Origin: an uncultured Paracoccaceae bacterium
GTDB taxonomy: Bacteria > Pseudomonadota > Alphaproteobacteria > Rhodobacterales > Rhodobacteraceae
Direction: 5' to 3'
Assembly: GCA_943787985.1 (NCBI GenBank)
Contig: CALSOO010000010.1
Coordinates: forward strand, 1-64,000
DNA length: 64,000 nucleotides
Shown: positions 8,584 through 20,830 of the stretch, in pieces
Layout of the letters: each line of letters opens with the position of its first letter
Numbering within the stretch: position 1 is the first letter of the stretch
The notes under the pieces: generated by a model
What the model was told of the DNA's origin: nothing
Seen by the model: the letters and a program-made list of their open reading frames with translations, nothing else
Databases searched by the model: none
Program-made: the position numbers and the translations under genes

Positions 8584-10073
8584 ATGCTAAGCCCGGCAAA
8601 TCAAACGTCTTATGAGACGTTTATTGATGCGTGCGTCGAGATATTGGGACCTTCCAAACTGATCTGTGACGCGGATGAACGCGCGCCATTTGAAACTGAT
8701 TGGCTCGGCCAGAACAGTACAGCGGCGCTCGCCGTCGCCTTTCCTGAATCGACAGCCGAGGTTGCAGAGGTTGTGACGCTTTGCGCGCGCGAAGGAATCG
8801 CGATTGTTCCTCAAGGTGGGCGAACAGGATTAGCCGCGGGTGCCGTGCCGACAGCGGATCGGCCATCATTGATTGTGTCGCTGTCGCGCATGTCGCGGAT
8901 TCGCAACATTGATGTCCAAGGTCGCAGTGCGGTCGTCGAAGGTGGGTTGTGCTGGAAACCTTGCAAAACGCAGTCGGCGAACATGATTTGATCTTTCCCC
9001 TCATGTTCGGGGCGCGTGGCAGTTGCATGATTGGTGGCGCTTTGTCGACGAATGCGGGCGGATCAAATGTGGTTCGCTATGGCTCTGCACGCGCGCTGTG
9101 TTTGGGCATCGAAGCGGTCATGCCTGACGGCAGTATCATCGACACGCTACATGGCCTGCGCAAAGACAACACAGGATATGATCTGCGCGATTTGTTGATC
9201 GGCGCCGAAGGCACGTTGGGGATTATCACAGCGGCAACCCTGCAATTGTTTGTACAACCCGTCGCGCAGGCCACGGCCTTTGTCTCGTTGCGGTCACTAC
9301 AGGATGCGCCGGCCCTTTTGAATATTCTACAGGACCGCACGGGCGGCGCTGTGGAGGCTTTTGAATATATGCCAGAACCTGTGGTGGACGCGATTTGTCA
9401 GGCCTTTCCCGACACGCAGCGCCCGTTAAACGGAACGGCTGAAACGGGTCTTTTGATTGAAGTCGCCTCAACCCGCCCGATTGATGCCGAAGAAACTGAA
9501 GGTGGTTCGCCGCGTTTGAATGCCGATTTGCTGAGTGTCTTGGCCGATCAGATCGAAAGCGGTGCGGTTCTGGACGGGGTTGTTGCCACGTCAGAGCGTC
9601 AACGCACAGCACTTTGGCAAATGCGAGAGGCGGTGCTTGAATCCATTACCCATGCAGGCAAAGCCTATCATTTCGATCTGGCGCTACCTTTGCAAAACGT
9701 TGCTTTGTTTGTGTCGAACATGGATGCGGAAATTGCAGAGTTCGGATTTCGAACGCTGACGATTGGCCATTTGGGGGACGGGAATTTGCACTATGCGTTG
9801 GCCGCGCCCGGAGGTGTTGATTTTGACAGCTTGCCGCTTGCCGCAGCCCGATCTGCGGTTCTGGATCGATTGGCTGCGATGGGCGGATCGTTCAGCGCAG
9901 AGCATGGCATCGGTCAATCCAAACTGGATTTGATGCGCCTACAAAAGCAACCCAGTCAATTGGCTGCACTACAGGCAATCAAGCACGCTCTTGATCCTAA
10001 GAGCATCATGAACCCCGGTAAGCTGGTCCCGATGGAACCTGTGCCCCAGCATATGAAAAGGACCGCAAGATGA
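8584..10073 (+). pseudogene. FAD-linked 2-hydroxyacid dehydrogenase (GlcD/D2HGDH type), frameshifted
   Basis: A flavoprotein that would oxidise a D-2-hydroxy acid to the 2-oxo acid. ATG 8584 follows a strong GGGAGGGG ribosome site. The N-terminal FAD-binding PCMH part (..IVPQGGRTGLAAG..) is in one frame up to about 8946, and the rest is in another. That second part holds the GGALSTNAGGSNVVRYG FAD motif, GAEGTLGIIT and the C-terminal HLGDGNLHYA and SAEHGIGQSK motifs that bind metal and substrate. Adding one G to GGG at 8944-8946 would restore ..VVEGGVVLETLQ... Apart from this indel the whole protein (about 496 residues) is conserved. It could be a sequencing error or a recent frameshift. Its stop overlaps the next start (ATGA at 10070). 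Confidence 0.85.
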
Positions 10074-10984
10074 GTGCTTCTGATACGGCTATCTGCGGCT
10101 GCTGCTCTGCCGATATCCTTGCCCGCTTTGTCGAGTTTGGGAAAACAGGGTAAATGCCGCCCGACCTTGGCAAGTGGCTTGACGATCCAGAGCTTCAGCG
10201 CATCGAAACTTGGAAGCCGTTTGATAACGTGCATTTTGTCGGCGTTTGCTGGGTGTCTGCGTGGCTGATCGAAACCAGCGAAGGTGCGGTTTTGATCGAC
10301 ACGCTCTATGGTCCGCATGTTGACACGCTGATAGAGAATATTCGCGCCACAGGCGTTGATTTTGCGGACATTCGCTATGTCCTGATGACCCATGGCCATT
10401 TTGATCATGTCGGCGGGGCTGCGCGGATGAAGGCGCTTTTGCCCAACGCGACCTTTGTGATGTCGCAACGCGGTTGGGATGAAACCGACGACGATGTGGC
10501 CATGTGGCGGGGCACCCCGAAAGAGTATGACCGGATTGAGACTGATCTTGTTCTTGCTGACGGCGAAGCTGTGACTTTGGGTGGCAATCGTTTCACCCTC
10601 ATCGAAACGCCGGGTCATACGTGGGGCACGGCATCCTATGTTTATGAAGTACACGACAAGGGCGAAAGCCATCGGGCGATCACGGTGGGTGGCCTTGGTC
10701 TGAATGCGATTGATGGTCCTGAACAGGTCGAAGCGTTCATCGCAAGCGTGGACCGCATTCGTGATCTGGCCACCGTGCCAGACCAACCCGTTCAAGTGCA
10801 TCTGACGATGCATGGGTTTTCGGCTAATTTGGATGAGAACCGTCAAATTCACCTCGCCCGCGATCCTGCCGAGCCAAATGTTTTCCTGAACCCTCAGCAT
10901 GTTCTGGACGAAGTGGCGTTTCTGCGTGACGGCGCGGTGCGGCGGTTGGCTGTTGAACGGGCCAAACCGGAAAGCCAAACCTGA
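10070..10984 (+). CDS. MBL-fold metallo-hydrolase with a stop-interrupted N-terminus
   Basis: A zinc-dependent metallo-beta-lactamase-fold hydrolase. The metal motif THGHFDHVGG is clear, with later ligands in ETPGHTWG and the C-terminal half. The substrate is unknown; in this setting it could hydrolyse a lactone or thioester intermediate. ATG 10070 overlaps the upstream stop as ATGA and opens a Cys-rich 27-residue stretch (..AICGCCSADILARF..). That stretch ends at an in-frame TAA (10151-10153), directly followed by ATG 10154 in the same frame, which opens the 276-residue body. Either the true start is 10154, with a coupled leader peptide before it, or the gene has acquired a nonsense codon. 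It overlaps dctM by one base (TGATG). Confidence 0.75.
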
Positions 10985-12264
10985 TGTGGCATATTCCAGT
11001 CTTGGTTGCCGTCTTTTTGGCAGCAGGTGCCGCCCTTGCCTATGTGCTGGGTGCTGCGGCGGTTCTGTCATTCGTGGCCTCGGACAACACGCGGTATCTT
11101 GCGGTCTTACCACAGAAGATTTTCAGCCAGATTGATGTGTTCTCGCTGATGGCGATGCCGCTGTTTATTCTGGCGGGTGAAATCATGAACCGCGGCGGCG
11201 TCACAAGGGCGCTGCTGGATGTCTCCATGGCGCTTGTCGGGCGGCTGCGCGGCGGCTTGGGTCATGTGAACATCATGACGTCGATCTTTTTTGCGGGCAT
11301 TTCAGGCTCTGCGATTGCGGATGCCGCAGCCTTGTCCAACACGCTTGTCCCCGAGATGAAGCAGCGTGGCTATTCCGAAGCCTATGCTGGCGCCGTGACA
11401 GCCGCATCTTCGATCATCGGGCCGATTGTGCCGCCTTCGATCATTTTGATCTTTTATGGTGCGGTGATGCAAACATCCGTTACAGCGCTGTTTATGGCGG
11501 GGATCATTCCGGGTCTGATGTTGGGTGCGGCTTTGTTTGTCACCAATGCGGTCGCCGCAAAAGTGGGTAACCATCCCAAGTTGGAGCGTGGCGATATCAT
11601 TCCTTTGCGCCAAGCGCTTTTGCACGGTCTTCCGGCTTTGACCCTGCCTGTCATCATTGTCGGGGGCATCGTGTTCGGGGTTGTGACTCCCACAGAAGCG
11701 GCGGGCCTTGCGGTTGTGGCTGCCTGTTTTACCGGATGGTTTTACAATGTGTTGAACGCTCAAGCGATCCTGGAATCATTGCGCCGCACCGCGATGTTGT
11801 CCGGTTCGATATTTATGATCCTCGCAGCCGTCGCAGCCCTTGGCCATATTGCATCCCTGGAACGACTTCCCGAGGCGATTGCGACACTTGTTAACGACCT
11901 TGGTCTTGGCCCACTGCAGTATCTGTTGTTGCTGAACATACTGCTAATCTTTGTCGGTATGATCATGGACATCCCCGTGGCACTGGCGCTGTTGGTGCCG
12001 CTTTTGGCCCCTGTCGCCATCGCCCAAGGCGCTGATCCAACGCATCTGGGCATTATCATCTGCTTTAACCTCAGCATCGGTCTGATCACGCCACCGCTTG
12101 GGGGTGTGCTGCTGATCGTGTCGGCGGTGACGGGAACGAATTACTGGAAGTTGGCATGGGCGATCCTGCCGTTTGTCATCGTAGAACTTCTGGTCCTAGG
12201 GATCTTGATCCTTGTGCCAGACATCACCTTGGCCATCCCCCGTGCAATGGGCTTGGTCAATTAA
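10984..12264 (+). CDS. TRAP transporter large permease DctM
   Basis: The 426-residue integral membrane subunit of a tripartite ATP-independent periplasmic transporter, which uses the sodium or proton gradient for solute uptake. About 11-12 hydrophobic segments are visible. Family signatures include ..MAMPLFILAGEIMNRGGV.. and FAGISGSAIADAAAL near residues 55-115, and IIGPIVPPSIILIFYG near 150. The start overlaps the MBL gene stop. It is followed by the solute receptor and then by dctQ, an M-P-Q order that is less usual than P-Q-M. Together with the neighbouring 2-hydroxyacid dehydrogenase, a hydroxy- or keto-carboxylate substrate is likely. Confidence 0.93.
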   Translation: MWHIPVLVAVFLAAGAALAYVLGAAAVLSFVASDNTRYLAVLPQKIFSQIDVFSLMAMPLFILAGEIMNRGGVTRALLDVSMALVGRLRGGLGHVNIMTSIFFAGISGSAIADAAALSNTLVPEMKQRGYSEAYAGAVTAASSIIGPIVPPSIILIFYGAVMQTSVTALFMAGIIPGLMLGAALFVTNAVAAKVGNHPKLERGDIIPLRQALLHGLPALTLPVIIVGGIVFGVVTPTEAAGLAVVAACFTGWFYNVLNAQAILESLRRTAMLSGSIFMILAAVAALGHIASLERLPEAIATLVNDLGLGPLQYLLLLNILLIFVGMIMDIPVALALLVPLLAPVAIAQGADPTHLGIIICFNLSIGLITPPLGGVLLIVSAVTGTNYWKLAWAILPFVIVELLVLGILILVPDITLAIPRAMGLVN

Positions 12265-12289
12265 CAACAACCAAAGTGGAGGAACTACA

Positions 12290-13264
12290 ATGAAACATCT
12301 AAAACTAAGCACCACGATCGCCGCTATGGCGCTGATGGCCAGCGCGGCGCAGGCCGAAGTCAAAGTGGCACAGGATTGCCCACCTGATCCGGAAACCTGC
12401 GGCACCTATGTTTGGGCCAGCACCTTCGCCAAACACCTAAATGACAATGGCATGGAAGCTGTGGAATACGCACGTGGCGCCCTTGGCGACGAAGCAGAGC
12501 GTTTGGACCAAGTATCATCTGGCTTGCTGAAAGTTTCCATGTCTGACCAACGCTCTGCTGGTTCGCTTGATCCGTTCATCTATGGCATGGGATTGCCGTT
12601 CCTGTTCGGGACACATGCCGAATTGGATGCGGCTGTTGAAAAAGGCAACATGCTTGAGATCATCAACCAAGGCACCGCGCCAAATGGCGTTCGCGTTTTG
12701 GCGCTTGTGGCCAATGGGTCACCCGCCGGTCTTTTCAACACAAAGAAGCCCATCGAAAAGATCGAAGATATGGCTGATTTGCGGATGCGCGCCTTGGATG
12801 AAACCCAGATTGGCATGTACGAAGCATGGGGGAGTGCTGGCACAATCGTGTCATGGCCAGAAGTGCCAAGCGCGCTGCAAACAGGTGTCGCCGATGGCTA
12901 TCTAAACGCGCCTGTTGTCCCTTTGATGTTTGGTCACAATGACTTTCTCAAGCACTTCACTGATGTACGTATCTCTGCCCCGGTGCGCGTCGCATTGGCA
13001 TCAGAAGACTGGTACCAAGGTCTGAGTGATGAAGAGCGTGTGACGGTTAATGAAGCTGTCGAAGTCGCAACTGTGGCGAACCGCCAATGGGTTTTGGGAC
13101 AGGATTCTGTTTTGGCAGACCTCGAAGCGGCGGGCATTGCTATTGTCAATCTGAGCGATGAAGGGCGTGCCCGTTTCGCTGAAGCCTCACTTTCGCTTTA
13201 CGAAGGCGGTTTGGCGAGCCCTGAATCCGTAGCGGCATGGCTTGCTGCTGCAGGTAAAGAGTAA
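12290..13264 (+). CDS. TRAP transporter solute-binding protein DctP
   Basis: Periplasmic substrate receptor of the TRAP system, 324 residues. ATG 12290 is chosen because AGTGGAGGAA lies just upstream and it begins a clear Sec signal peptide (MKHLKLSTTIAAMALMASAAQA). The mature part has the DctP fold. An Arg-containing segment (DLRMRALDETQIGMYEAWG, about 165-185) matches the position of the conserved Arg that salt-bridges the substrate carboxylate. Two Cys near the mature N-terminus (DCPPDPETC) could form a disulfide. It sits between dctM and dctQ. Confidence 0.92.
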   Translation: MKHLKLSTTIAAMALMASAAQAEVKVAQDCPPDPETCGTYVWASTFAKHLNDNGMEAVEYARGALGDEAERLDQVSSGLLKVSMSDQRSAGSLDPFIYGMGLPFLFGTHAELDAAVEKGNMLEIINQGTAPNGVRVLALVANGSPAGLFNTKKPIEKIEDMADLRMRALDETQIGMYEAWGSAGTIVSWPEVPSALQTGVADGYLNAPVVPLMFGHNDFLKHFTDVRISAPVRVALASEDWYQGLSDEERVTVNEAVEVATVANRQWVLGQDSVLADLEAAGIAIVNLSDEGRARFAEASLSLYEGGLASPESVAAWLAAAGKE

Positions 13265-13267
13265 ACC

Positions 13268-13792
13268 ATGCAGACGGTTGCACAGTTCATAGTCTGGTTA
13301 TCCGGGCGCCTGAATGCTTTGGCACTTTGGGGGGCTGTTGCAGCCGTCAGCGTCATGGTCATGTCGATCATGTATCAAGTGGTGTCGCGCTATATTTTCG
13401 CGTCACCACCCATCTGGACCGAAGAACTGGCGCGCTATGCGATGGTTTGGGCTGGTCTTCTGGGAGCGTCTTGCGCGTTTCACGCCAGCACTGACCCCAC
13501 TCTGTTTCCCGCCGCCAATTTGTTGCGAGGCTCGAAGGGCCTGATCGCGGCCATTGGACGGTTCTGTGCTGTCGCGACATTTGCAATGCCTGTATTGTGG
13601 TTCTGTTTCATAGGACCAAACGGCGGCTTTACGCGTGGCTTTATCGCACGCTCAATGGCGCGCAGCGCCGAGATGTTAGGGTTTTCAATGGTCTGGATCA
13701 GCCTTGCGATCCCCATTGGTCTGGCTTTGGTTCTGGTGCATGCTTTTGCGGGTATCGCGGCACAAGCACTCCCTCAAACCCAAGACGATTGA
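13268..13792 (+). CDS. TRAP transporter small permease DctQ
   Basis: A 174-residue membrane protein with four predicted transmembrane segments and the family motif ..PPIWTEELARYAMVWAGLLGAS (about 45-66). DctQ pairs with DctM to form the membrane domain. The gene begins three bases after the receptor stop, so the three transporter genes form one unit. About 80 bases separate it from the next gene, and I see no clear terminator there. Confidence 0.93.
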   Translation: MQTVAQFIVWLSGRLNALALWGAVAAVSVMVMSIMYQVVSRYIFASPPIWTEELARYAMVWAGLLGASCAFHASTDPTLFPAANLLRGSKGLIAAIGRFCAVATFAMPVLWFCFIGPNGGFTRGFIARSMARSAEMLGFSMVWISLAIPIGLALVLVHAFAGIAAQALPQTQDD

Positions 13793-13874
13793 AGTCATAT
13801 CCACAACGCGTTTGCGGATTGTTTCACCATAAATCATGTCAGTTTGACATAAACAAACAAAGCGAAAGACATCC

Positions 13875-15503
13875 ATGTCAGATCAAAAAAGCTATATGCA
13901 TCAGTCCATCGCCCAAGCCGTGCATGACCATGGGATCGACACCATGTTTGGCTTGGTTGGGGATGCCAACCTGTTTATGGCCAATCATTTTGCGACCGGT
14001 TGCGGAGGTACGTTTGTTGGTGCCGCCCATGAAGGTGGATCTGTACTCATGGCGCAGGCCTATACGCAGGTGACCGGACAGGTCGGTGTCGCGACGGTCA
14101 CGCAAGGGCCGGGACTGACCAATTGTTTCACCGCCTTAAAGGAAGGCGTGATCGCGCGTCGCCCCATGATATTGCTGTGTGGCGATACCCCCGTCACAGT
14201 GCCGTTTCATCCGCAGAACATTGACCAACGCGAAGTCGTGAAAGCGACTGGCGCGGGGTTTGAGCAGGTCAGATCACCTGAAACTGCGTCACACGATGTG
14301 GCAACGGCCCTATACCGTGCCCGATCCGAGCGGCGGCCAATCGTGGTGAATATTCCGTCTGATTTCATGTGGGCCGAAGTCAAACACACCAAGGTTGTGT
14401 TCCCGTTCGATCGCCCGCCAAGCGTCATAACCGAAGGTACCCTTCATGAAGAAGCGATTGGCATGATCGCGTCTGCCAAGCGCCCCTTGATTTTGGCAGG
14501 CGCCGGTGCTGCAGGTGCCAAGGCTGAGCTGATTGCTTTGGCCGAACGGATGGAGGCACCACTTGCGACGACGCTTAAAGGGACAGGCCTGTTTGCGGAC
14601 CATCCCTACAACATCGGCTATTTTGGAACGCTTAGCACCGACAAGGCCTATGATGTGATCGCCAAATCCGACTGCGTGATTGCCTTTGGCGCTTGGCTGC
14701 ATTTCTTTACTACGGACCGTGGTAAGCTGCTGGACGGCAAACGGGTCATTCAGGTCAACAATGATGCCTCTGATGTTGGTGCATTCTATCGCCCTGATGC
14801 GACCTTGGTGGCAGATGCCGGGCTGACTGCAAACAACATTTCGTTCTGGCTGAATGAGGCGGAAATTCCGCCAACGGGATTTGCGAAAGAGATCGAAGGA
14901 ACGGACGTCGCCAGCTATCCGAAAGGTGATCCAAAGGCCGCGATCGAAGATTGTATCAACTTCGAATATGCACTTGATCGACTAAACGATGCGCTTCCCA
15001 AAGATCGGATCATGCTCACTGATGGCGGGCGATACATCACGGAAGTCTGGTGCCGTATCAACGTTCCTGATCCCAGTAGTTTTCATATGAGCGATAATTT
15101 CGCCGCCATCGGGCAGGGCATGCAGCAAGCCATTGGTGCTGCAAAAGGCGCCCCGAACCGCCCCGTCGTTCTGTTTACAGGTGATGGCGGGTTCATGATG
15201 GGTGGGGCCAATGAATTTAACACTGCTGTGCGCGAAAACTGCGATTTGATCGTGATTGTGTGCAATGACTCCGCCTATGGGGCAGAGCATATCCAGATGA
15301 AAGACCGTCAGATGGATGCGTCGATTACAGAGTTCAATTGGCCGTCGTTTTCCGAGGTTGCAAAAGCCTTTGGTGGTCAAGGTGTAACGGTCACGTCACC
15401 AGAGGAACTTGAAAAAGCAATTGCGGCCATTGCGTCACGGACCGGCCCGATCATTGTTGAATTGAAGCTTGATCCCAACAACGTGCCCCGTATGCGGATG
15501 TAG
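13875..15503 (+). CDS. Thiamine-diphosphate enzyme (acetolactate synthase/benzoylformate decarboxylase-like)
   Basis: A 542-residue TPP enzyme with the three-domain layout of the pyruvate oxidase/decarboxylase superfamily. The cofactor-activating Glu is in GAAHEGGS (near residue 53), and QGPGLTN follows. The TPP/Mg motif is GDGGFMMGG..VCNDSAYG near 436-470. The missing acetolactate-synthase regulatory partner and the neighbourhood suggest a catabolic 2-oxo acid decarboxylase or carboligase. A hydroxyacid imported by the TRAP system would be oxidised by the FAD enzyme, and its 2-oxo acid used here. The exact substrate is not deducible. It appears intact, unlike its neighbours. Confidence 0.85.
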   Translation: MSDQKSYMHQSIAQAVHDHGIDTMFGLVGDANLFMANHFATGCGGTFVGAAHEGGSVLMAQAYTQVTGQVGVATVTQGPGLTNCFTALKEGVIARRPMILLCGDTPVTVPFHPQNIDQREVVKATGAGFEQVRSPETASHDVATALYRARSERRPIVVNIPSDFMWAEVKHTKVVFPFDRPPSVITEGTLHEEAIGMIASAKRPLILAGAGAAGAKAELIALAERMEAPLATTLKGTGLFADHPYNIGYFGTLSTDKAYDVIAKSDCVIAFGAWLHFFTTDRGKLLDGKRVIQVNNDASDVGAFYRPDATLVADAGLTANNISFWLNEAEIPPTGFAKEIEGTDVASYPKGDPKAAIEDCINFEYALDRLNDALPKDRIMLTDGGRYITEVWCRINVPDPSSFHMSDNFAAIGQGMQQAIGAAKGAPNRPVVLFTGDGGFMMGGANEFNTAVRENCDLIVIVCNDSAYGAEHIQMKDRQMDASITEFNWPSFSEVAKAFGGQGVTVTSPEELEKAIAAIASRTGPIIVELKLDPNNVPRMRM

Positions 15504-15543
15504 GCAGAAGACCATTCAAGCAATGCGAAAGGGATCGTTCACT

Positions 15544-16008
15544 ATGACCCCTCCGGCATTTGATCATCTATGCACATTGAAGGTGCAGCTTGCCCCCATT
15601 GCTGAAATGGGAAATGGCCGTGCAGGTGTCAGGCGGATTTTTCCGATTGTGGGTGGAACCGTAAGGGGGCCAAAACTCCAAGGTGGAATTTTGAACGTTG
15701 GCACGGATTGGCAGACAATTTTTGTCGATGGCACGGCCGAATTGGACACACGCTACGCGATGCAGACCGATGATAGTGCCATTATTGAATTTATGAATTC
15801 CGGTTATCGGCATGGTCCTCCCAATGTCATTGCAGCACTTGCCGCGTGAGAGGTCGTCAGCCCTGACAGCTATTAATTGCGGACCCATGCTCGGTCGGAA
15901 ACGGGCGCTCCGCGATATACTTGGATCAACCCTATGATCTTTGTCGGAATTGGATCGCGGCAAGCAGCAAGTGTCGAGATCGCGCTTTTCGCTGTGGCAT
16001 ACGAATGG
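15544..16008 (+). pseudogene. DUF3237 protein with two in-frame stops
   Basis: A small beta-barrel protein family (DUF3237, usually about 150 residues) found in aromatic and hydroxyacid catabolic clusters. ATG 15544 opens a frame with the conserved core (GRAGVRRIFPIVGGTVRGP.., ..TDWQTIFVDGTAELDTRYAM..). That frame stops at TGA 15847-15849. The same frame then continues as EVVSPDSY, hits TAA at 15874-15876, and resumes as RSETGAPRYTWINPMIFVGIGSRQ, the expected C-terminal part. Two point changes (for example CGA to TGA and TAC/TAT to TAA) would explain it, so this is nonsense decay rather than a homopolymer error. It ends the catabolic cluster. Confidence 0.8.
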
Positions 16009-16061
16009 CAGTACACGGCCCTCACGCTCGCGCATGGCGATCACAACGCGGCGTTTGTATT

Positions 16062-16101
16062 GAAAAAACATCGGGCCGCTCCAAAAGAAGCGGCCCGATG
16101 T
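16062..16101 (-). terminator. Intrinsic terminator of acnA
   Basis: A perfect 13-bp stem (ACATCGGGCCGCT / AGCGGCCCGATGT, loop CCAAAAGA) lies downstream of the acnA stop. On the minus strand it is followed by six T (A-run 16063-16068 on the plus strand). Both features fit a Rho-independent terminator for the minus strand. Confidence 0.88.
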
Positions 16102-16207
16102 CTGTTGTACTCTATGTGATCGCACCTTTGCTGTCACGCACTGCCCGGATTATGGGCGATGGCGCGGCCAATCCCGCGCGCACCGCCTGTGTCCAGAGCG
16201 ATCCGCA

Positions 16208-18895
<2,688 letters not shown>

Positions 18896-19132
18896 GGCGG
18901 GTTCTCCCTTTTGGGTTGAGTATATCACGGTGTTGGTGCGGTCTTGCCTTAGGTTTGTGAGTGAATCAACACCTAAACAGGCATCTGCGGCAATTTTGTA
19001 TACCATTGTGTACCGAATTTTCGATACTTTTGCCTAATCCGCGCTCACAGGCCTTTCAACAAACCTTGATTGGCTTTTTAGACGCAATATGGTTAGCCAA
19101 GGGTATACCCGAACGTGGATAAAGTGAATCAC

Positions 19133-19822
19133 ATGAAACGCATGCTTTCTTGCCTGACGGCCGCCTTTGTCGGTCTTGGTGCCCCTTTGTGGGCGCAATC
19201 GCCTGTGGTGGTTGAACTTTTCACGTCGCAAGGGTGCTCAAGCTGTCCACCCGCAGACGCGCTGTTGCATGAGTTGGCAGAGCGCGATGACGTGATCGCT
19301 ATCGCGCTTCATGTTGATTACTGGGACTATATCGGGTGGAAAGATGAATTCGCGGACCCTGCATATTCCAAACGGCAGCGCAATTATGCATCCGAGGGCG
19401 GGCGCCGATCCATCTATACGCCTCAAATGATTGTGAACGGCGAGACGGACATCGTCGGGGCCAAAGCGATGAAACTGTCGGCGGCAATTTCTGCGCATGC
19501 TGCGAAACCTTCGGCTATGGTTGTAACGCTGACGCGCGATGGCGACACGGTGCAAATCGGGGCAACGACGCAAGCGGCTGGCAAATACGTGGTTCAAATG
19601 CTGCGATACCAGCCCTTTCGCGAGGCGCGCATCACACGCGGTGAAAACGCCGGACGCACGCTAGCCTATGCAAATGTTGCACAAGACTGGCAGGTTCTGG
19701 GCAATTGGGACGGGCGTTCGCCGCTGTCTTTAAGCGCAAATGCGGCGGGCACTGAGCCTGTGGTTGTTTTGGTCCAGCACGCCAAACATGGCCCCATCGT
19801 TGGCGCCGCGCGGCTGCGCTGA
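19133..19822 (+). CDS. DUF1223 secreted thioredoxin-like protein
   Basis: About 229 residues from the preferred start MKRMLSC.. (19133), which gives a compact signal peptide ending ..LWAQS; a start six codons upstream is also possible. The mature N-terminus has a thioredoxin-like strand followed by a CxxC (SQGCSSCPPAD) and the HVDYWDYIGWKD motif typical of DUF1223. The family is periplasmic and uncharacterised, probably redox active. It is divergent from acnA and convergent with the acyltransferase gene, which ends one base further on. Confidence 0.87.
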   Translation: MKRMLSCLTAAFVGLGAPLWAQSPVVVELFTSQGCSSCPPADALLHELAERDDVIAIALHVDYWDYIGWKDEFADPAYSKRQRNYASEGGRRSIYTPQMIVNGETDIVGAKAMKLSAAISAHAAKPSAMVVTLTRDGDTVQIGATTQAAGKYVVQMLRYQPFREARITRGENAGRTLAYANVAQDWQVLGNWDGRSPLSLSANAAGTEPVVVLVQHAKHGPIVGAARLR

Positions 19823-20791
19823 TCAGATTTCGTTCGGACGCCACCTGCGCGGCACCCAAAACCACTGCTCGGGGTTGGCGCGAATACGGGCTGAAATACT
19901 GTCGTTCATGGCTTGCGTCATCGTAAGGGGGTCACTGTGCGGGATCGGGGCCTCTAGAACACATTCAAAGCCAAAGCCGTCGGGCTGGCGAATGCCATAG
20001 AACGGGATCAACAGCGCATCAAAGCGCAGGGCGAGTTCCGCAGCAGAGACGGCAGTGCGCGCAGGTTTGCCAAGAAAGTCCAAAACAGGCGCATGAAAAA
20101 CATGCTGGTCAAAGAGCAGTACCAATTGTCCACCCGATTTGAGGTGTCGCACAAACCCCGAGGTGCCTTTGCGCCCTTGGGGGAAAACGGGGCCGCCAAA
20201 TGCTTCCATCGTTTTGACATAGTGCGCATTGAAATAGGGGTTCGCCATGTCACGGTAAAGGCCACCAATGCTGAAACCGTGTTCGACAAGAGCTGCGCGT
20301 GTCGCTTCGTAATTGCCGAAATGCCCTGAAACAAGGATCACTGGGCGTCCGGCCTTTTGCGCAGTTTGCAGCGCCGCAAGGCCCGGACCTGTGACAGGGT
20401 GGCCCGTCATACGCGTCAACATATCCTTGGTGGAATAATTCTCGATCAGGGTGCGGCCGGAATTGTTCAAACACGCGGTGGCCAGCGCGCGCCGCGCGTC
20501 TGTTGGCATGTCGGGGAAGATGTGCGCGATATGACCCATCGCCCGTTTACGATACCCTGCCAACGGGCCGATAATGCGTGACATCATTGCGCCGATCAAT
20601 CGTACGCGAGGCTGATAGGGCAAGGCCAACGCCAGTTTGATCATGGCGACGATCACTGCATTGGATGCAAAATGCACGGCGCGACGTCCAAGAGGGGCTT
20701 TGGGGGAGGGGAGTGGGGCCATGGCCTGCGCATGTCTCATAGGTGGACTGTTAGCGATGCCAAAGACATAGCGGTAAGCATGTGCCACCAC
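19823..20791 (-). CDS. Lysophospholipid/lauroyl acyltransferase (LpxL/HtrB family)
   Basis: A membrane-associated acyltransferase of up to 322 residues that adds a secondary acyl chain to lipid A or a related glycolipid. The catalytic H-x4-E/D motif is visible as SGHFGNYEATR near residue 157. Further on there are FPQGRKGTSGFVRHLKSGGQLVLLFDQH and the C-terminal PEQWFWVPRRWRP, all typical of HtrB-like proteins. A start at MRHAQAM (about 20737) would fit better if the first 18 residues are not translated. It is convergent with the DUF1223 gene. Confidence 0.86.
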   Translation of the reverse strand: MVAHAYRYVFGIANSPPMRHAQAMAPLPSPKAPLGRRAVHFASNAVIVAMIKLALALPYQPRVRLIGAMMSRIIGPLAGYRKRAMGHIAHIFPDMPTDARRALATACLNNSGRTLIENYSTKDMLTRMTGHPVTGPGLAALQTAQKAGRPVILVSGHFGNYEATRAALVEHGFSIGGLYRDMANPYFNAHYVKTMEAFGGPVFPQGRKGTSGFVRHLKSGGQLVLLFDQHVFHAPVLDFLGKPARTAVSAAELALRFDALLIPFYGIRQPDGFGFECVLEAPIPHSDPLTMTQAMNDSISARIRANPEQWFWVPRRWRPNEI

Positions 20792-20830
20792 AAGCCATGA
20801 GATGACGCCGTGCGAGCGTTGAGTTGATCG

